64,000 nucleotides of DNA, from positions 62,001 through 126,000 of the forward strand of contig JAPYKE020000538.1 in the NCBI GenBank assembly GCA_028554795.2. The letters run 5' to 3'. This DNA is from Sinohyriopsis cumingii (Eukaryota > Mollusca > Bivalvia > Unionida > Unionidae). Within the stretch, counting starts at the first letter, position 1. Each line of letters opens with the position of its first letter. The position numbers and the translations under genes were made by a program. Positions 53,618 to 64,000 of the stretch are shown one piece after another. Below the pieces are notes generated by a model. It was not told where the DNA came from and ran no database searches. It saw only the letters and a program-made list of their open reading frames with translations.

Positions 53618-56162
53618 CTGAAACAAAGATAGTTGTGACCTATATTCTGAATTTTAAAAAAAAATTGGGGGTGGGTGCAGTTTTCCAATTTCTTTGAACT
53701 CTGAATTGTTACAAACCTTAATTGCAAAGATCCAACAAAAAGGAGATAAATCCAGCTACAGTGGTCCCCCTCTAATTAAGTCATTTCTTCTGAGAAAGGT
53801 GGCCTCAAAAAAGAGGTAACATTCTAGAAGGGGATCAGACAGGTGTGAGTAATAACTACATATTTCATATGAAGGCATTACTTTAAAATATTTGATATTT
53901 TCCTTAAAAAAGTCAGAGGAATGTTATGGAATCAATGTGATTAATTAATATCAATGTTATTTAAAAAAAATTAGAATAATTATAAACTGAGGTGCAAAAT
54001 CATCTTTAAAAGTTAGCCATCAGGGCACAAACATGTGGCTGAAAGTATCACATTTTGTCGATTCTGTTTTCCCACTGCAGAAGAATGTATTTTAAATGAT
54101 GTCTGTTTGAATCTTTCTAACATCAAATTTCTCGCAAGTGATCAAATGACTTGCCCTCTTTTCATTTTATTGAATTCATTTCACTTTTCCTTCTAAACTG
54201 AGAATGACTGATGACATTTTGCACTTTTGACAACAACTTATGTCTACACTGGCAATTCAACATTACTACACAAGATGCTCAGTGTCTTCAAAGGAAGTTG
54301 TTGTTGTTGTTGTGGGGTTTAACGCCATTTTTCAGCACGATAGGCTATACATGGCGACCAGTATTAATGGTGGAGGAAGAACCCGGAAAACCCCGGAAAG
54401 AACCACCGACCCACGAGAAGCTACTGGCAAGCTTTCTCACATGCCCACATTGGCTGAATCTTAGACTCGAACCGCCGCAGACAGAGGTGAGATGGCAGTG
54501 ATCCGTAACGAAGAGCGCTTTAGACCACTCGGCCACTCGGGGCCCCCTTCAAAGGAAGTGAGCTTGTCATGTGATCAACAAGATTTAGTCTAGTACCCTT
54601 TCAAGTACATTTTGTAACCTAAGAGATAGAAGCTACATTAGCTAACATACCATCTTTTCTAGACTGGCAAACAGTCATCATGCTGATTTGAGCTGAACAA
54701 TACCATGCAAACAGTGGTTAACTTTTGTCATATTCATAACTACTGGTAGTAATAATAGCCAGTAATTATCAACAAGACACAACCTGACATCTAAGGAACA
54801 CACAACAGTAGGGATAACTAGATTACATGCGTCTTTGCATGGATTAAAAGTTACTTTATCAGCATGACAGAACAAATGTCAATGTGTTGAATTTAGGAAC
54901 CAACAGATAATCCTGAGATTTATATCTGTACAACATATAATGTGGCCTCTTGCAGTTACTGTACTAAAATGCTGGCCACTGGCCACATTAAAGGGGTGGC
55001 TGTCTTAGAGAGGTACTTTTGAACACAAATCCATCACTGCAATGGAATTATGGCTATATATTGCAGGTGCCTGCTGGCCAGATGGAAAACTGTAGAATCA
55101 TTACTAAAACAGTCTAAGTTCCACAACTGTATCAGACACTGTGGTGTCTTCAGGCAAGACACTTTACTATGTGTCCCTCAGAATAACACAACCTACAATG
55201 TGTTGCAGTGCCATTAATGCCATCCCCTCCCTTAAACCAAGCCATCAGACATTATGCTGACATTAATAAATTATACATCTCTGCTAATGCTGCAGTGAGA
55301 AAGTAATACTGTTTTTTAAAGCTGAGACAAAAACTGAAATTAATATTTTTAAACTATAATGTGTCTGGAAAAAACATGGCTGCTCCTATCAGTATAGAAT
55401 AACCACAGAAACCTTGGTGAAAGATATGAGAGTAAAGTTTTAGCTTGAACTGGGGAGTCCACATAACTTAGTTGAATTTAGAAGGAAATAAGTGAAAACT
55501 GATTTGACTAGGACTTCAAGTTACCAAGATTCATTACAAATTTGGTCTAAATCCATGTAAACCTTTTTTAAGGTATGGAGTTGAAACAAAGTTGATTTGT
55601 CCTATTCCTGATGCAACATATTCTTCAGTTTAACAAAATCCTCTCCTCTAACATTTTTAAGTCATAAAGCATCCAAAAGCCACATTGAGGAAGCCCGTTT
55701 CACTTAGTATTTGGTGCCATTCTTTTTCCAATATAGACTGGTCTGCTATTTAAGTGTGTACCAAACTATAATAAATCTATGACGCTTAGCTTCAAAATCA
55801 AGAAACTTGTCTGTTTTCTTGGAAACGTGTCATGTACAGTTACTAAAAATATAAATAAGGAAACTTCAACAAACATACCCAGATGATCATACATGTTGAA
55901 AATATAAGATCAGCAGATGAAGTTCTATGATGGATAAATGTCCAGCAGCCAATAGTCACATGATATGAGCCTCGAACTGAACCCATGACATCACCAGACA
56001 TAATATTTATCTGAACTTGGAAACATGTTTGTTTTTTACATGAATAAAATATTATTACCTGAGTAATTAATTATGAATGGGCAGGTACCCAAGTACCCAT
56101 TGATAGCTTATCTGGCAGGAGCTTAAAATGACCTATATTTTTATATGAAATAGTTCACTGAC
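53618..56162 (-). other. Intron of the aldehyde dehydrogenase gene
   Basis: Holds the best-preserved SINE (54299-54546); otherwise nothing recognisable. Confidence 0.75.
54299..54546 (-). mobile_element. tRNA-derived SINE copy 6, intact with target duplication
   Basis: 248 bp. On the minus strand: head GGGGCCCCGAGTGGCCGAGT..., A-box GTGGCCGAGTGG, B-box GGTTCGAGTC, body, and a (CAA)n tail. It is flanked by a 13-base duplication CTTCAAAGGAAGT (54286-54298 and 54547-54559), so insertion is recent. The head looks like a serine- or leucine-type tRNA. It is mobilised by a partner LINE, not seen here. Confidence 0.92.
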
Positions 56163-56289
56163 CGACCGGAATGGTTTTGCCATGAACCTTATCTGCCCAG
56201 CCAGCATAGTATCGTATCACATGGATGGAAAACATAATGTCCCCCAATGCACTCTTGTAAGGCTTTCCATTGTCCAAAGTCTCCAAACT
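56163..56289 (-). CDS. ALDH: Aldehyde dehydrogenase exon
   Basis: 127 nt, 42 codons plus one base. '[14 protein letters not shown]' to 'HGKTIPV'. The split codon completes as Asp in the next exon. Donor GTCAGT. Confidence 0.93.
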
Positions 56290-58821
56290 CTAAAAAACAA
56301 GGAAAAGAAGGAAATATATGATTATCCAACATCATTTAAAGATATACAAATATACAGATCATTACGTGAAAGACTTAAAATTCATGCATAAATAAATCAG
56401 GAATATGAGCCAATTTACAAATCTTTGGTGAACAGGGCCAAGAAGACCACTATTTCCTTACACCAAAAGAGCAGGGCTTACTAGGGGTGTCAGAATTTCC
56501 TAGAAGCTTCTTTGATTCCCCCCCCCCCCCCCCGATAAATGAATAGGCAACTTCCTTGCATCAGGATGTGCCAAATGATCCTTCGCATGGAATGGTGGGA
56601 TCAATCAATGAAGAGGAAGAAGTTTCCATCTTCTTACTCCTGTAGGAGCAATGGCTCCTAACAAGATCCCATTATTTTGTATGCCCACAAAGCACAAAAG
56701 GGACATCATTCTAATCACCCACACTTAGTTGGTTGTGTCTCATGATGTCCTGTTATGACCACACTTGCCAAGTTACTGTGACACTGTTACAAGGCTGAAA
56801 GAAAATGCCAAAAAAACAAACAAAAACAACAATGGCAAGATAAAACTAACCCTAACACATATCAACATAGATTAAATCTATGGCAGCAAAACTAATGTGT
56901 GTACAAGATCAAAAATTAATTAAATTTCACAAAAGGACACAAATAAAGAACTAAAAGCACAAGTACTTGAGATTAAAGGTCAGTCAAAATGCAACATGGA
57001 TATTTCTGGTGGCACAAGACACTTAGATTACTGACAAATCTCTAGCACCCAAAGACACATGTTTTACAAATGATGTCCAAGGAAAAAGTATGATATTCTG
57101 AATGAATGAAAGTAATGATTACATCAGACTGGGACTGTGTTTTGCTAACTGGAGGAGATAATTTTCACTTTGAACTGCAAACTAACACCAAGAAATGAGA
57201 TAGCTATGTAAGAATAGCAGGCACTGTATTACTGTCATTAAAACTGCTATAAATGCTTGACAATCAAATCAGGCAGTCTACATACAAATATATTTTCCTA
57301 CCAATTTTCATTTCGTTACCTCAAGTTTAAAAATGCAACAAAAAAAAAAAAAAAAAAAAACTCCTATGACCAGGAATTCTAAAAGGTCCTGTAAATATGC
57401 ATACAAATATGCTTGGCAAATTTTATTTGTCTACATTAAGTGGTGTATGTGCATTCTTGCTTACAATCTTCTTCAGATGGACAGACAAGTTGGCAGGACC
57501 AACATACAGAAGGATGGACAGACAGGACCAACATACAGAAGGATGGAGAGACAGGACCAAATCAAGATACTGCCTCTGTAAGCAGTGGGTGTGTAATGAA
57601 TCATTTCAATTTTTTTTATCATGAACTGAAAGACTTCAAATTTTCAAACTTTTAGCACCAAAACTACATTATAGTCAGTTACAATAAATACATTAGCTTA
57701 AACATTTTGATTTTGTGATCCTTCTTATCTCTGGCTTGATAAAAAATGCTCTTTACTAAACACATTTAAAGAATTTTAAAATGAAGCCTTGGATCATATT
57801 TCTCCACAAAACAGAAGGTCTAGTACCAAAATCTGGAGGTAAGAACCAGGGACCTTCAAGGCAGAAATGTATTTTGTACAGGGAGCATTTTAAGATTCCA
57901 TTTAAAATTATTTTACTAGAGTTGAAAGGGAAGCCAAAATGATGTCTATGGGTTGATGTTCATATGCAGAAAGTACTCTATGATGTGATGCATACCATGA
58001 TAAAACCATTTATTCTGGCTGCAAGTCCAAATGAAATTTGTATCCCAGTCCTGGTGCATTTATGTTCTGTTTAAGGTACTGCCTAATACCCTGTTCCTAT
58101 ATGGTATATCCAACACATAAATGTCAACCAATAATACAAAAAATATCTGTATTCTAATTATAAAACAAAATCCCTATTTAAAGACAATTTCTTCACCTGT
58201 CAGTGTCACTAACACTACAGTAGAAAAATAATGTTTGTATATGATGTACATTTGCTTGACATCATTTAAAGCTATTTTAATCACAAAGAAATGACGCCAG
58301 AAAGCAGAAGTAGGTATGGCATGAGGCAAATTATCAGAATTAATAGTGAAATACAGACTTTAAACTGCATTAGTGGTTATTGGGAAGCATGATAATCAAA
58401 AAATGGACACATCTCATAATCTGTAAAACTGCTCATAAAATGGATGTCACAGTAACCAATTTACCTGACTAATACAGCACTACATCATTGTAATGATGTC
58501 AAAGGGAGCCAAAGAGTATGCTACTTGTAGTATGAGTGCCTGATATAATGAAGTACATTATACATGTATAAATGATTTCACTACAACATAATGAAATGGG
58601 ATTGATGACCATGTCTGCCTTACTACAGGAATGGTGTTATAATGAAGGTCCTTATAGTGAGGGTATGAATCTAAATCAAGGTACCACAGCTAGTGGAAAA
58701 ACTTGCAGTCAGCCATTTCTCAGCCTGTTTCATATAACACAAAATGTTTCATCTGGGATAATAGAAATCAGAATGATATCATGTCAATTAATACTATCTA
58801 GAAAAAACAAATATTCCTTAC
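56290..58821 (-). other. Intron of the aldehyde dehydrogenase gene
   Basis: A C-run near 56519-56533, an A-run near 57339-57360, and a short tandem unit (GACAGACAGGACCAACATAC type, ~57478-57565). No gene seen. Confidence 0.7.
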
Positions 58822-58962
58822 AGCCAGATAGACCAGGTCTCTTTCCATGAGGTCAGCTAATTTAAAGAGGATCTTCCCCCTCTTGCTGGCATCCATCCTG
58901 CGCCATTCTGAGCCAAATTTGAAGGCCTCCTTGGCAGCTGCTACTGCTTTGTCTACATCAGC
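58822..58962 (-). CDS. ALDH: Aldehyde dehydrogenase exon
   Basis: 141 nt, 47 codons, '[14 protein letters not shown]' to '[10 protein letters not shown]'. CTAG acceptor, GTAAGG donor. Helical part of the cofactor domain. Confidence 0.94.
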
Positions 58963-59130
58963 CTAGGGGAAAATTACATGTGAGATAATACCATGATTAT
59001 AACAAAATGAAGCAGCAAATCCCTTAACATTACTCTTACATAACAAAAACACCCCCCGAGTACAAATGGCAGAGACCCAGACTTTAGGTCATACTATTAG
59101 AAACTCAACAACAAAGATCAAATCTGGGAA

Positions 59131-59480
59131 ACCTTAGAATGCTCAGATCAAGCTGATATCCTGATTTGATATTCTGGGCAACTTTAGAATGTTCAGATCA
59201 AGCTGATATCCTGATTTGATATTCTGGGCAACTTTAGAATGCTCAGATCAAGCTGATATCCTGATTTGATATTCTGGGCAACTTTAGAATGCTCTGATTA
59301 AGCTGATATCCTGATTTGATATTCTGGGCAACCTTAAAATGCTCAGATCAAGCTGATATCCTGATTTGATATTCTGGGCAACTTTAGAATGCTCAGATCA
59401 AGCTGATATCCTGATTTGATATTCTGGGCAACCTTATAATGCTCTGATCAAGCTGATATCCTGATTTGTTATTCTGGGCA
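59131..59480 (+). repeat. 50-bp minisatellite, 7 copies
   Basis: Unit ACTTTAGAATGCTCAGATCA... begins at 59131 and every 50 bases; copies are nearly identical. Confidence 0.93.
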
Positions 59481-60000
59481 ACCAGTGAAATTTTTCAATA
59501 TGAATGTATATATGCACCATAGTTTCATATGTATGACATGCACTTTTATACCTATTTTCTTATTCTTTGGAGAGGGTGCATTGTAGTCAAAAGAACCAAA
59601 AATATTTATTTCCAGTCTGATCCAGCAAATCGATGGCAGCAATGAGGCTAACAATACACAATATTTATCTGCTAATGAACTATTAAGGAAACAGAAAGAT
59701 AAAAAAGTTTGTAAAATATAGTCAAGATCTGTTCTATAGACTGCATTCATTAAAAAGGTCCAAGATTTTATTTCTAGTGTTTCATCATCACAAGTTCACA
59801 AATGAGTGTGCCAAAAAAAAAAAAAGAATGTGCTTTACAGTCAATGGACACTGCAGTCAATGGACACTGGCAATGTGCATACTCTGGGCATGATTTACCA
59901 GTCAGAAGATATGTATGGATCATGTATTCATGAGTGGAACATTACCTCGTCTCAACAATTTGTTATGCATGAAGGATGCCACTCTACAATAATGAGTCTT

Positions 60001-60170
60001 GATGTTCCAAAGCAAGCTTGTGGAGTTTTCATCCCTGGTCAATAATAGGTTTGATGTTCCAAAGCATGCTTGTGGAGTTTTCATCCCTGGTCAATAATAG
60101 GTTTGATGTTCCAAAGCAAGCTTGTGGAGTTTTTATTCCTGTCCAATAATAGGTTTGATGTTCCAAAGAG
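60001..60170 (+). repeat. 52-bp minisatellite, just over 3 copies
   Basis: GATGTTCCAAAGCAAGCTTG starts at 60001, 60053, 60105 and (partial) 60157. Confidence 0.92.
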
Positions 60171-61765
60171 GGACCTCTAATAATTGTGTTGGGAATAACT
60201 GTCAAGAAATAGCTTATCCAAATGAAGTTCTTCCCTTTAATGTACAAGTTACCCTTACTGAATGTTTCTCCAAGTGGTGTTAACATACACCACATATGTA
60301 CCAATTAAAAAATTGTGCACTGTATCACTGCTTTTTGCATGCAAATGTGGATACATTCTTGGGTCGTTGAAGATTTAGAATAAAACAATTTTCTTTATTT
60401 CAGTACAAACTAACAAATTGTTATTTATATGACAAATCATGTATCTGCATAAATTTAGTTGTTGCTGTCGACCTCAAAATAAACTGAATCTTCCTCACAG
60501 TTGGGGGTGACTTCTTTAACATCGAAAATACATTACCATAATGGCTGTCAAACACTTCAAGTTGTAATACAGCTGGCTACCAAAATTTTGAATAATTACA
60601 TTACCAGATATATTGTTTTAAAAGATATATTCACTGTCATCTTACAGTTCTATCACCAACTGCGATACAGGATATTTCTAGTGCTAAGAGAGACATTGGT
60701 GGATATCCACTAATGAAAAGCTGCAAGGGTATTTTTTAAATACATTTTTAGACAAAATGCATGCCCAGGAGAGCATAGAGGGGAAAAAGTTTGGGGGACA
60801 TGAGATAAAAAATTGTTGGAAACCAGTGAGACTGCGCTCTATGTGCAAAACTGCACCTAGTATAACTTTTACTTGGTTTTTCCACTGGTTACATTTGCAA
60901 ATGAGAATGATAAACCAGTCATTACAGTTAGATACTTAAATTAAGTTTCAAGTATTTACAGTGTTTGATTAGTCAAAGAAAATGAGTTGACTTGTCACAC
61001 TAATATGACTGCTAGCTCTTACACAGATAGCATTTGCATGCTTTTCAACTCTTGCATGCCTTTTAGCTTTTTTTTAAATTCTACTCCATTTACTTGAGTT
61101 GATACAAAAGACTAATTAATCTGATAATATAATTTAAGTTAACTTTTAAATGATTGCAACAATGCAACCAACATGTCTGCCATTCAAAGTTCAAAACATA
61201 CTTGGTACAGGTACTTAATTCAGTTTTCATGAAACACTCACAGGCAGCTGTGATGGTTGATAGATACTTTTAATGTAAGAAAACAAAAGGGCACATTACA
61301 TTTATGAGATTACAATTAAACCAAATTCAAACTGAAATGCAAATTTCACTTGACAAAGTTAAAAGGCACAAAAATCTGACTAACTTAAAATCTAGCGGCC
61401 TCGGTCGTATGTCGGGGGAACTCACTTCATTTGATCAATCGAACACTGTAATAAACGTTATTGTGTATGTAATAGAAACTACCTTAAATTAACTGACTCT
61501 TTCATAACTGTGATCAAAGATAACAAGGCAAAGTGAAAGAATACTTCATAAAATAAAGAGCTTGATTTCACAGATCCGGACCATTGTGGGCAAGCAAGTT
61601 TCAGAGAAATCTTGAACTGGCATTTGGAGATATCCACGGGGATAATAAGAAATGTCATTATTACTTCCAATGAAATCACGACATTAACATTGTACTAACT
61701 GAACAATAAAAAAAATCGAGTTTCGACGTAGACGTGTCACGAAATGAATGTCGCATGTTTTTGAT

Positions 61766-61918
61766 TGTTGTTCTAGGGTTTAATGCCATTTTTCAGCACA
61801 AGATAGGCTATACATGGCGGCCAGTATAACTGGTAGAGGAAGAACCCTGGAAAACCCAGGGAAGAACCATTGACCCACGAGAAGCTACTGGCAGGCTTTC
61901 CCACATACCCACGTTTTT
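61766..61918 (-). mobile_element. tRNA-derived SINE copy 7, lacking the tRNA head
   Basis: Tail and body (GGTTTAATGCCATTTTTCAG to GGCTTTCCCACATACCCACG) are present; the tRNA-like 5' part is missing, as in 5'-truncated inserts. Confidence 0.8.
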
Positions 61919-63139
61919 GAATAAAAAAGGAATCTTGTTTGGTGGTGTATCAACAGTTAGTCTAGTTCCCAAATTTTGGACTATAGATTTGGCAAGATAC
62001 CATTAAATACCACTACGGGAACCAGACTCATAAGAAAACAAAAAGCAGTGACGTAATACACAGATTTTTCGCATACACGTGATGGTTGTTCAAACCAGTT
62101 GGAACGCGCTTTCATATGTTGGATATTTTGAGAGAATTTTCTTCTTATTTAAACAGAATAACGAACAACTTCATTAGAAAAAGCACATTATTAAAAATTA
62201 TTATCACCGTGATTGTAAAATGAGGATTCAGTCATTAAACAGCCCAGTTCTCTAATGCCCCCCCCCCCAAAGTTTTCTCGATGTCAAAGAGATTTTATTT
62301 CAATTTTTGGAGGTCCCTCAGTAACTTGCACCTCGCTTACAGTGCGGTCTATGTTTGTGGACCCCACTGTGCACGAGTTATCAAGGGAGAGGTGAATTTT
62401 ACAAATATATGACTTTCATTACAAGTTTTGAGTTTCGTAATTCTGAATCAAATTTCTGGGTATTAATGACTGTTTCTGACATTAAAACAAGTCATTAAGT
62501 TAATACTGCTCAGGACAAATAACAAAACCAAGATATGCCTGTCAAGTCCATGATGAAAGCATTGAAGAAAAACATTAACTAAAACATTTACAAACACCCA
62601 AGTCTCAGTTTCCACTAATGTGGGCTCAACAAATATGAGGTATGTTTTAATTAGGCAGCTATTAAAGGCTGGAAATGGTTCATTCAGAATTTTGATGGTG
62701 GCCATATTGGATGACATGTTATAATTATTTGCATAAACTTTAAATAGCCAAATAAAGGGAACTTTATTCAAAACCTTAATCAACACCCCAGTAGTAGTTG
62801 TCACTAACATGGGCTTGACAAAAATGAGGTATGTTTGAATTAGGCAGTTATAAAAAGGCTGGTGATGGTTTATTCACAATTTTGTTGGTAGCCATAGTGA
62901 ATGACAATTTGTAATTATCTGCACAAACTTCAAATACCATGATGAAATAAAGGGTTCCATAACAATGTATTACTGATTTTGTTTCAAATATTTCATACGA
63001 AATGAGCACCCATGAAAAGTTAAATACAACACAACTTTGGTAGTTGTCACATAAAATCTATAAATATCATAAAGAAATCAAATTGGAGGCCTATAACAAA
63101 TTGTGAAATATAACACCAAGGAATATTACTGTACATACC

Positions 63140-63370
63140 ATACCATATATGCTTACTTAAAAGACTAGTACAACTGCAAACAACATAGATCCTAATCAGA
63201 CACTGCATAATATGTCAGCAAATCCAGGTCTTTGTTGTTTGTTATACCGATATCTTCTAACAAAGTTCACAGACACAGATCTGCTGGCATTTTATACAAC
63301 AGCAGCTCTGGATCTGTGCAATTTGCAGTTGGGCTGGACTTATAACTGAGTACATACAGTATATGCTAAA
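63140..63370. repeat. Palindromic MITE-like repeat, copy 9
   Basis: GCTTACTTAAAAGACTAGTA start, CACAGACACAGATCTGCTGG centre, GTGCAATTTGCAGTTGGGCT end. Confidence 0.68.
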
Positions 63371-63620
63371 AGGTGATATATAACATCCAAGAATGCTGCA
63401 TATTTTAAGTACATATATTTATGGGATAATCCAAAATCTCAAACACAGGTCCATCAGATATAAAATATCTGAACTTGTTGAATACTATACAAAACAACAG
63501 GCCACATGCTGCAAACAGCTAAATGCATTTATTATTCTACTTGCTTCATCAATCTCATATGTGATATACACTTTACATATGAACACCTGTAATAAAGTGT
63601 TTGATCCATTATTATCACAC

Positions 63621-63725
63621 CTTGTCTCCCTCCTGGACATCACAGATTTTCTTTCCTGTTGATGGATTGATGGTCGGAAACACCTTTCCACTTGCAGAAT
63701 TCACCCATTCATTGTTGATGAATAT
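63621..63725 (-). CDS. ALDH: Aldehyde dehydrogenase exon (first in window)
   Basis: 105 nt, phase 0 both ends. Encodes the N-terminal strand '[14 protein letters not shown]' to 'ICDVQEGDK'. AG acceptor at 63726-63727, GT donor at 63619-63620. It opens mid-protein, so at least one further exon lies upstream of 64000. Confidence 0.93.
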
Positions 63726-63785
63726 CTGATAAAAGAAGAAATTTCAAAATGAGTAAAAAAAAAAAATTAAAATTAACTATTACCA

Positions 63786-63975
63786 TCATATACTCACTTT
63801 CGAGTCTAAGTACATAAAATACCGACCTGATCTGCTATCACATAATGTCCCAGCAGATCTGGGTCTATGGTGTTTGTTTCATTGATTAATCCTAACAAAC
63901 TGCACTATGAAACATCAGATCTGGGTCTGTGCAGTTTGCAGTGGGACTTAACTTATAAGTGATTATGTATAGTAG
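63786..63975. repeat. Palindromic MITE-like repeat, copy 10
   Basis: CATATACTCACTTTCGAGTC start, GATCTGCTATCACATAATGT, GATCTGGGTCTGTGCAGTTT, ACTTATAAGTGATTATGTAT end. Lies in the intron upstream of the first exon seen. Confidence 0.7.
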
Positions 63976-64000
63976 TCCTTCAATCTATGCATTCTTTTAA

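Larger units (their letters stand above)
58963..63620 (-). other. Intron of the aldehyde dehydrogenase gene
   Basis: Holds two minisatellites, a truncated SINE, a worn ~180-bp tandem duplication at ~62560-62920 and a palindromic repeat. No gene seen. Confidence 0.75.
20047..63725 (-). other. ALDH: Aldehyde dehydrogenase gene, class 1A/2-like (gene span; 5' end outside window)
   Basis: Thirteen exons on the minus strand, all with AG/GT borders and compatible phases, sum to 1437 nt (478 residues plus stop). The protein is an NAD(P)-dependent aldehyde dehydrogenase, oxidising aldehydes (possibly retinal or acetaldehyde) to acids. Seen in order: oxyanion Asn in 'WNYPL', cofactor Lys in '[12 protein letters not shown]', the Rossmann 'FTGSTEIGQ', general-base Glu in '[11 protein letters not shown]', nucleophile in '[10 protein letters not shown]', 'EEIFGPV' and a C-terminal PQKNS. 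ALDH1A and ALDH2 proteins share these and are ~500 aa, so only the first ~20-40 residues (first exon or exons, beyond 64000) are missing. Whether it is cytosolic or mitochondrial depends on that missing part. I see no frame break and it looks functional. Introns total over 40 kb and carry the repeats listed. Confidence 0.95.

Noticed and set aside
54345-54540. tRNA gene or small proteins
   Set aside because: The tRNA-like head belongs to a SINE; body, tail and target duplication are present, and the head does not close into a full tRNA.
20047-63725. Processed pseudogene of aldehyde dehydrogenase
   Set aside because: Thirteen exons with proper splice sites, exact phases and intact catalytic residues.

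Overview
The window is animal nuclear DNA, most likely from a mollusc or another lophotrochozoan. The base is AT-rich. It carries a spliced aldehyde dehydrogenase gene with long introns, tRNA-derived SINEs, DIRS-type retroelement relics, palindromic MITE-like repeats and many minisatellites. The species call is an inference from repeat style, not from a diagnostic gene.

Positions 127 to about 15905 hold one complete Polinton/Maverick-type (adintovirus-like) element. It has ~260-275 bp terminal inverted repeats and a 6-bp target duplication (TTCAAC). The left arm, on the minus strand, carries the virion block: a 436-aa conserved unknown, a membrane-hairpin protein, a coiled-coil fibre split by a frameshift, an adenain-like protease fused to a pX-like peptide, a 61-aa basic protein, the double-jelly-roll major capsid protein, a pVI-like protein, a 314-aa conserved unknown and a frameshifted small gene. 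A gene-free hub (8.2-9.1 kb) has 58-bp tandem repeats and a branched inverted repeat. Beyond it lie an HNH endonuclease and a zinc-finger protein (minus), then a 1154-aa protein (plus) combining a family-B-polymerase-like palm, an SF1 helicase and a C-terminal HNH domain. The right end has a DDE integrase with a nonsense codon, a zinc-ribbon/phospholipase A2 gene with a frameshift, and an A32/FtsK-like packaging ATPase. Together these are the parts of a virus that integrates, replicates its DNA, packages it, matures its capsid and escapes membranes. Four lesions suggest this copy is dead but young, because most long frames remain open.

The element sits inside an older, decayed DIRS-type retroelement whose pieces remain in both flanks (before 121 and 15911 to ~16995). 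A second DIRS relic with inverted ends lies on the minus strand at 23.2-26.05 kb.

From 63725 down to 20047 on the minus strand are 13 exons of a class 1/2 aldehyde dehydrogenase (ALDH1A/ALDH2-like). They give 478 residues, all in phase, from near the N-terminus to the stop codon; only the first exon(s) lie beyond 64000. The introns hold SINEs, palindromic MITE-like repeats, minisatellites with 61-, 48-, 50-, 52- and 39-bp periods, and a 60-bp hairpin. I found no other host gene.
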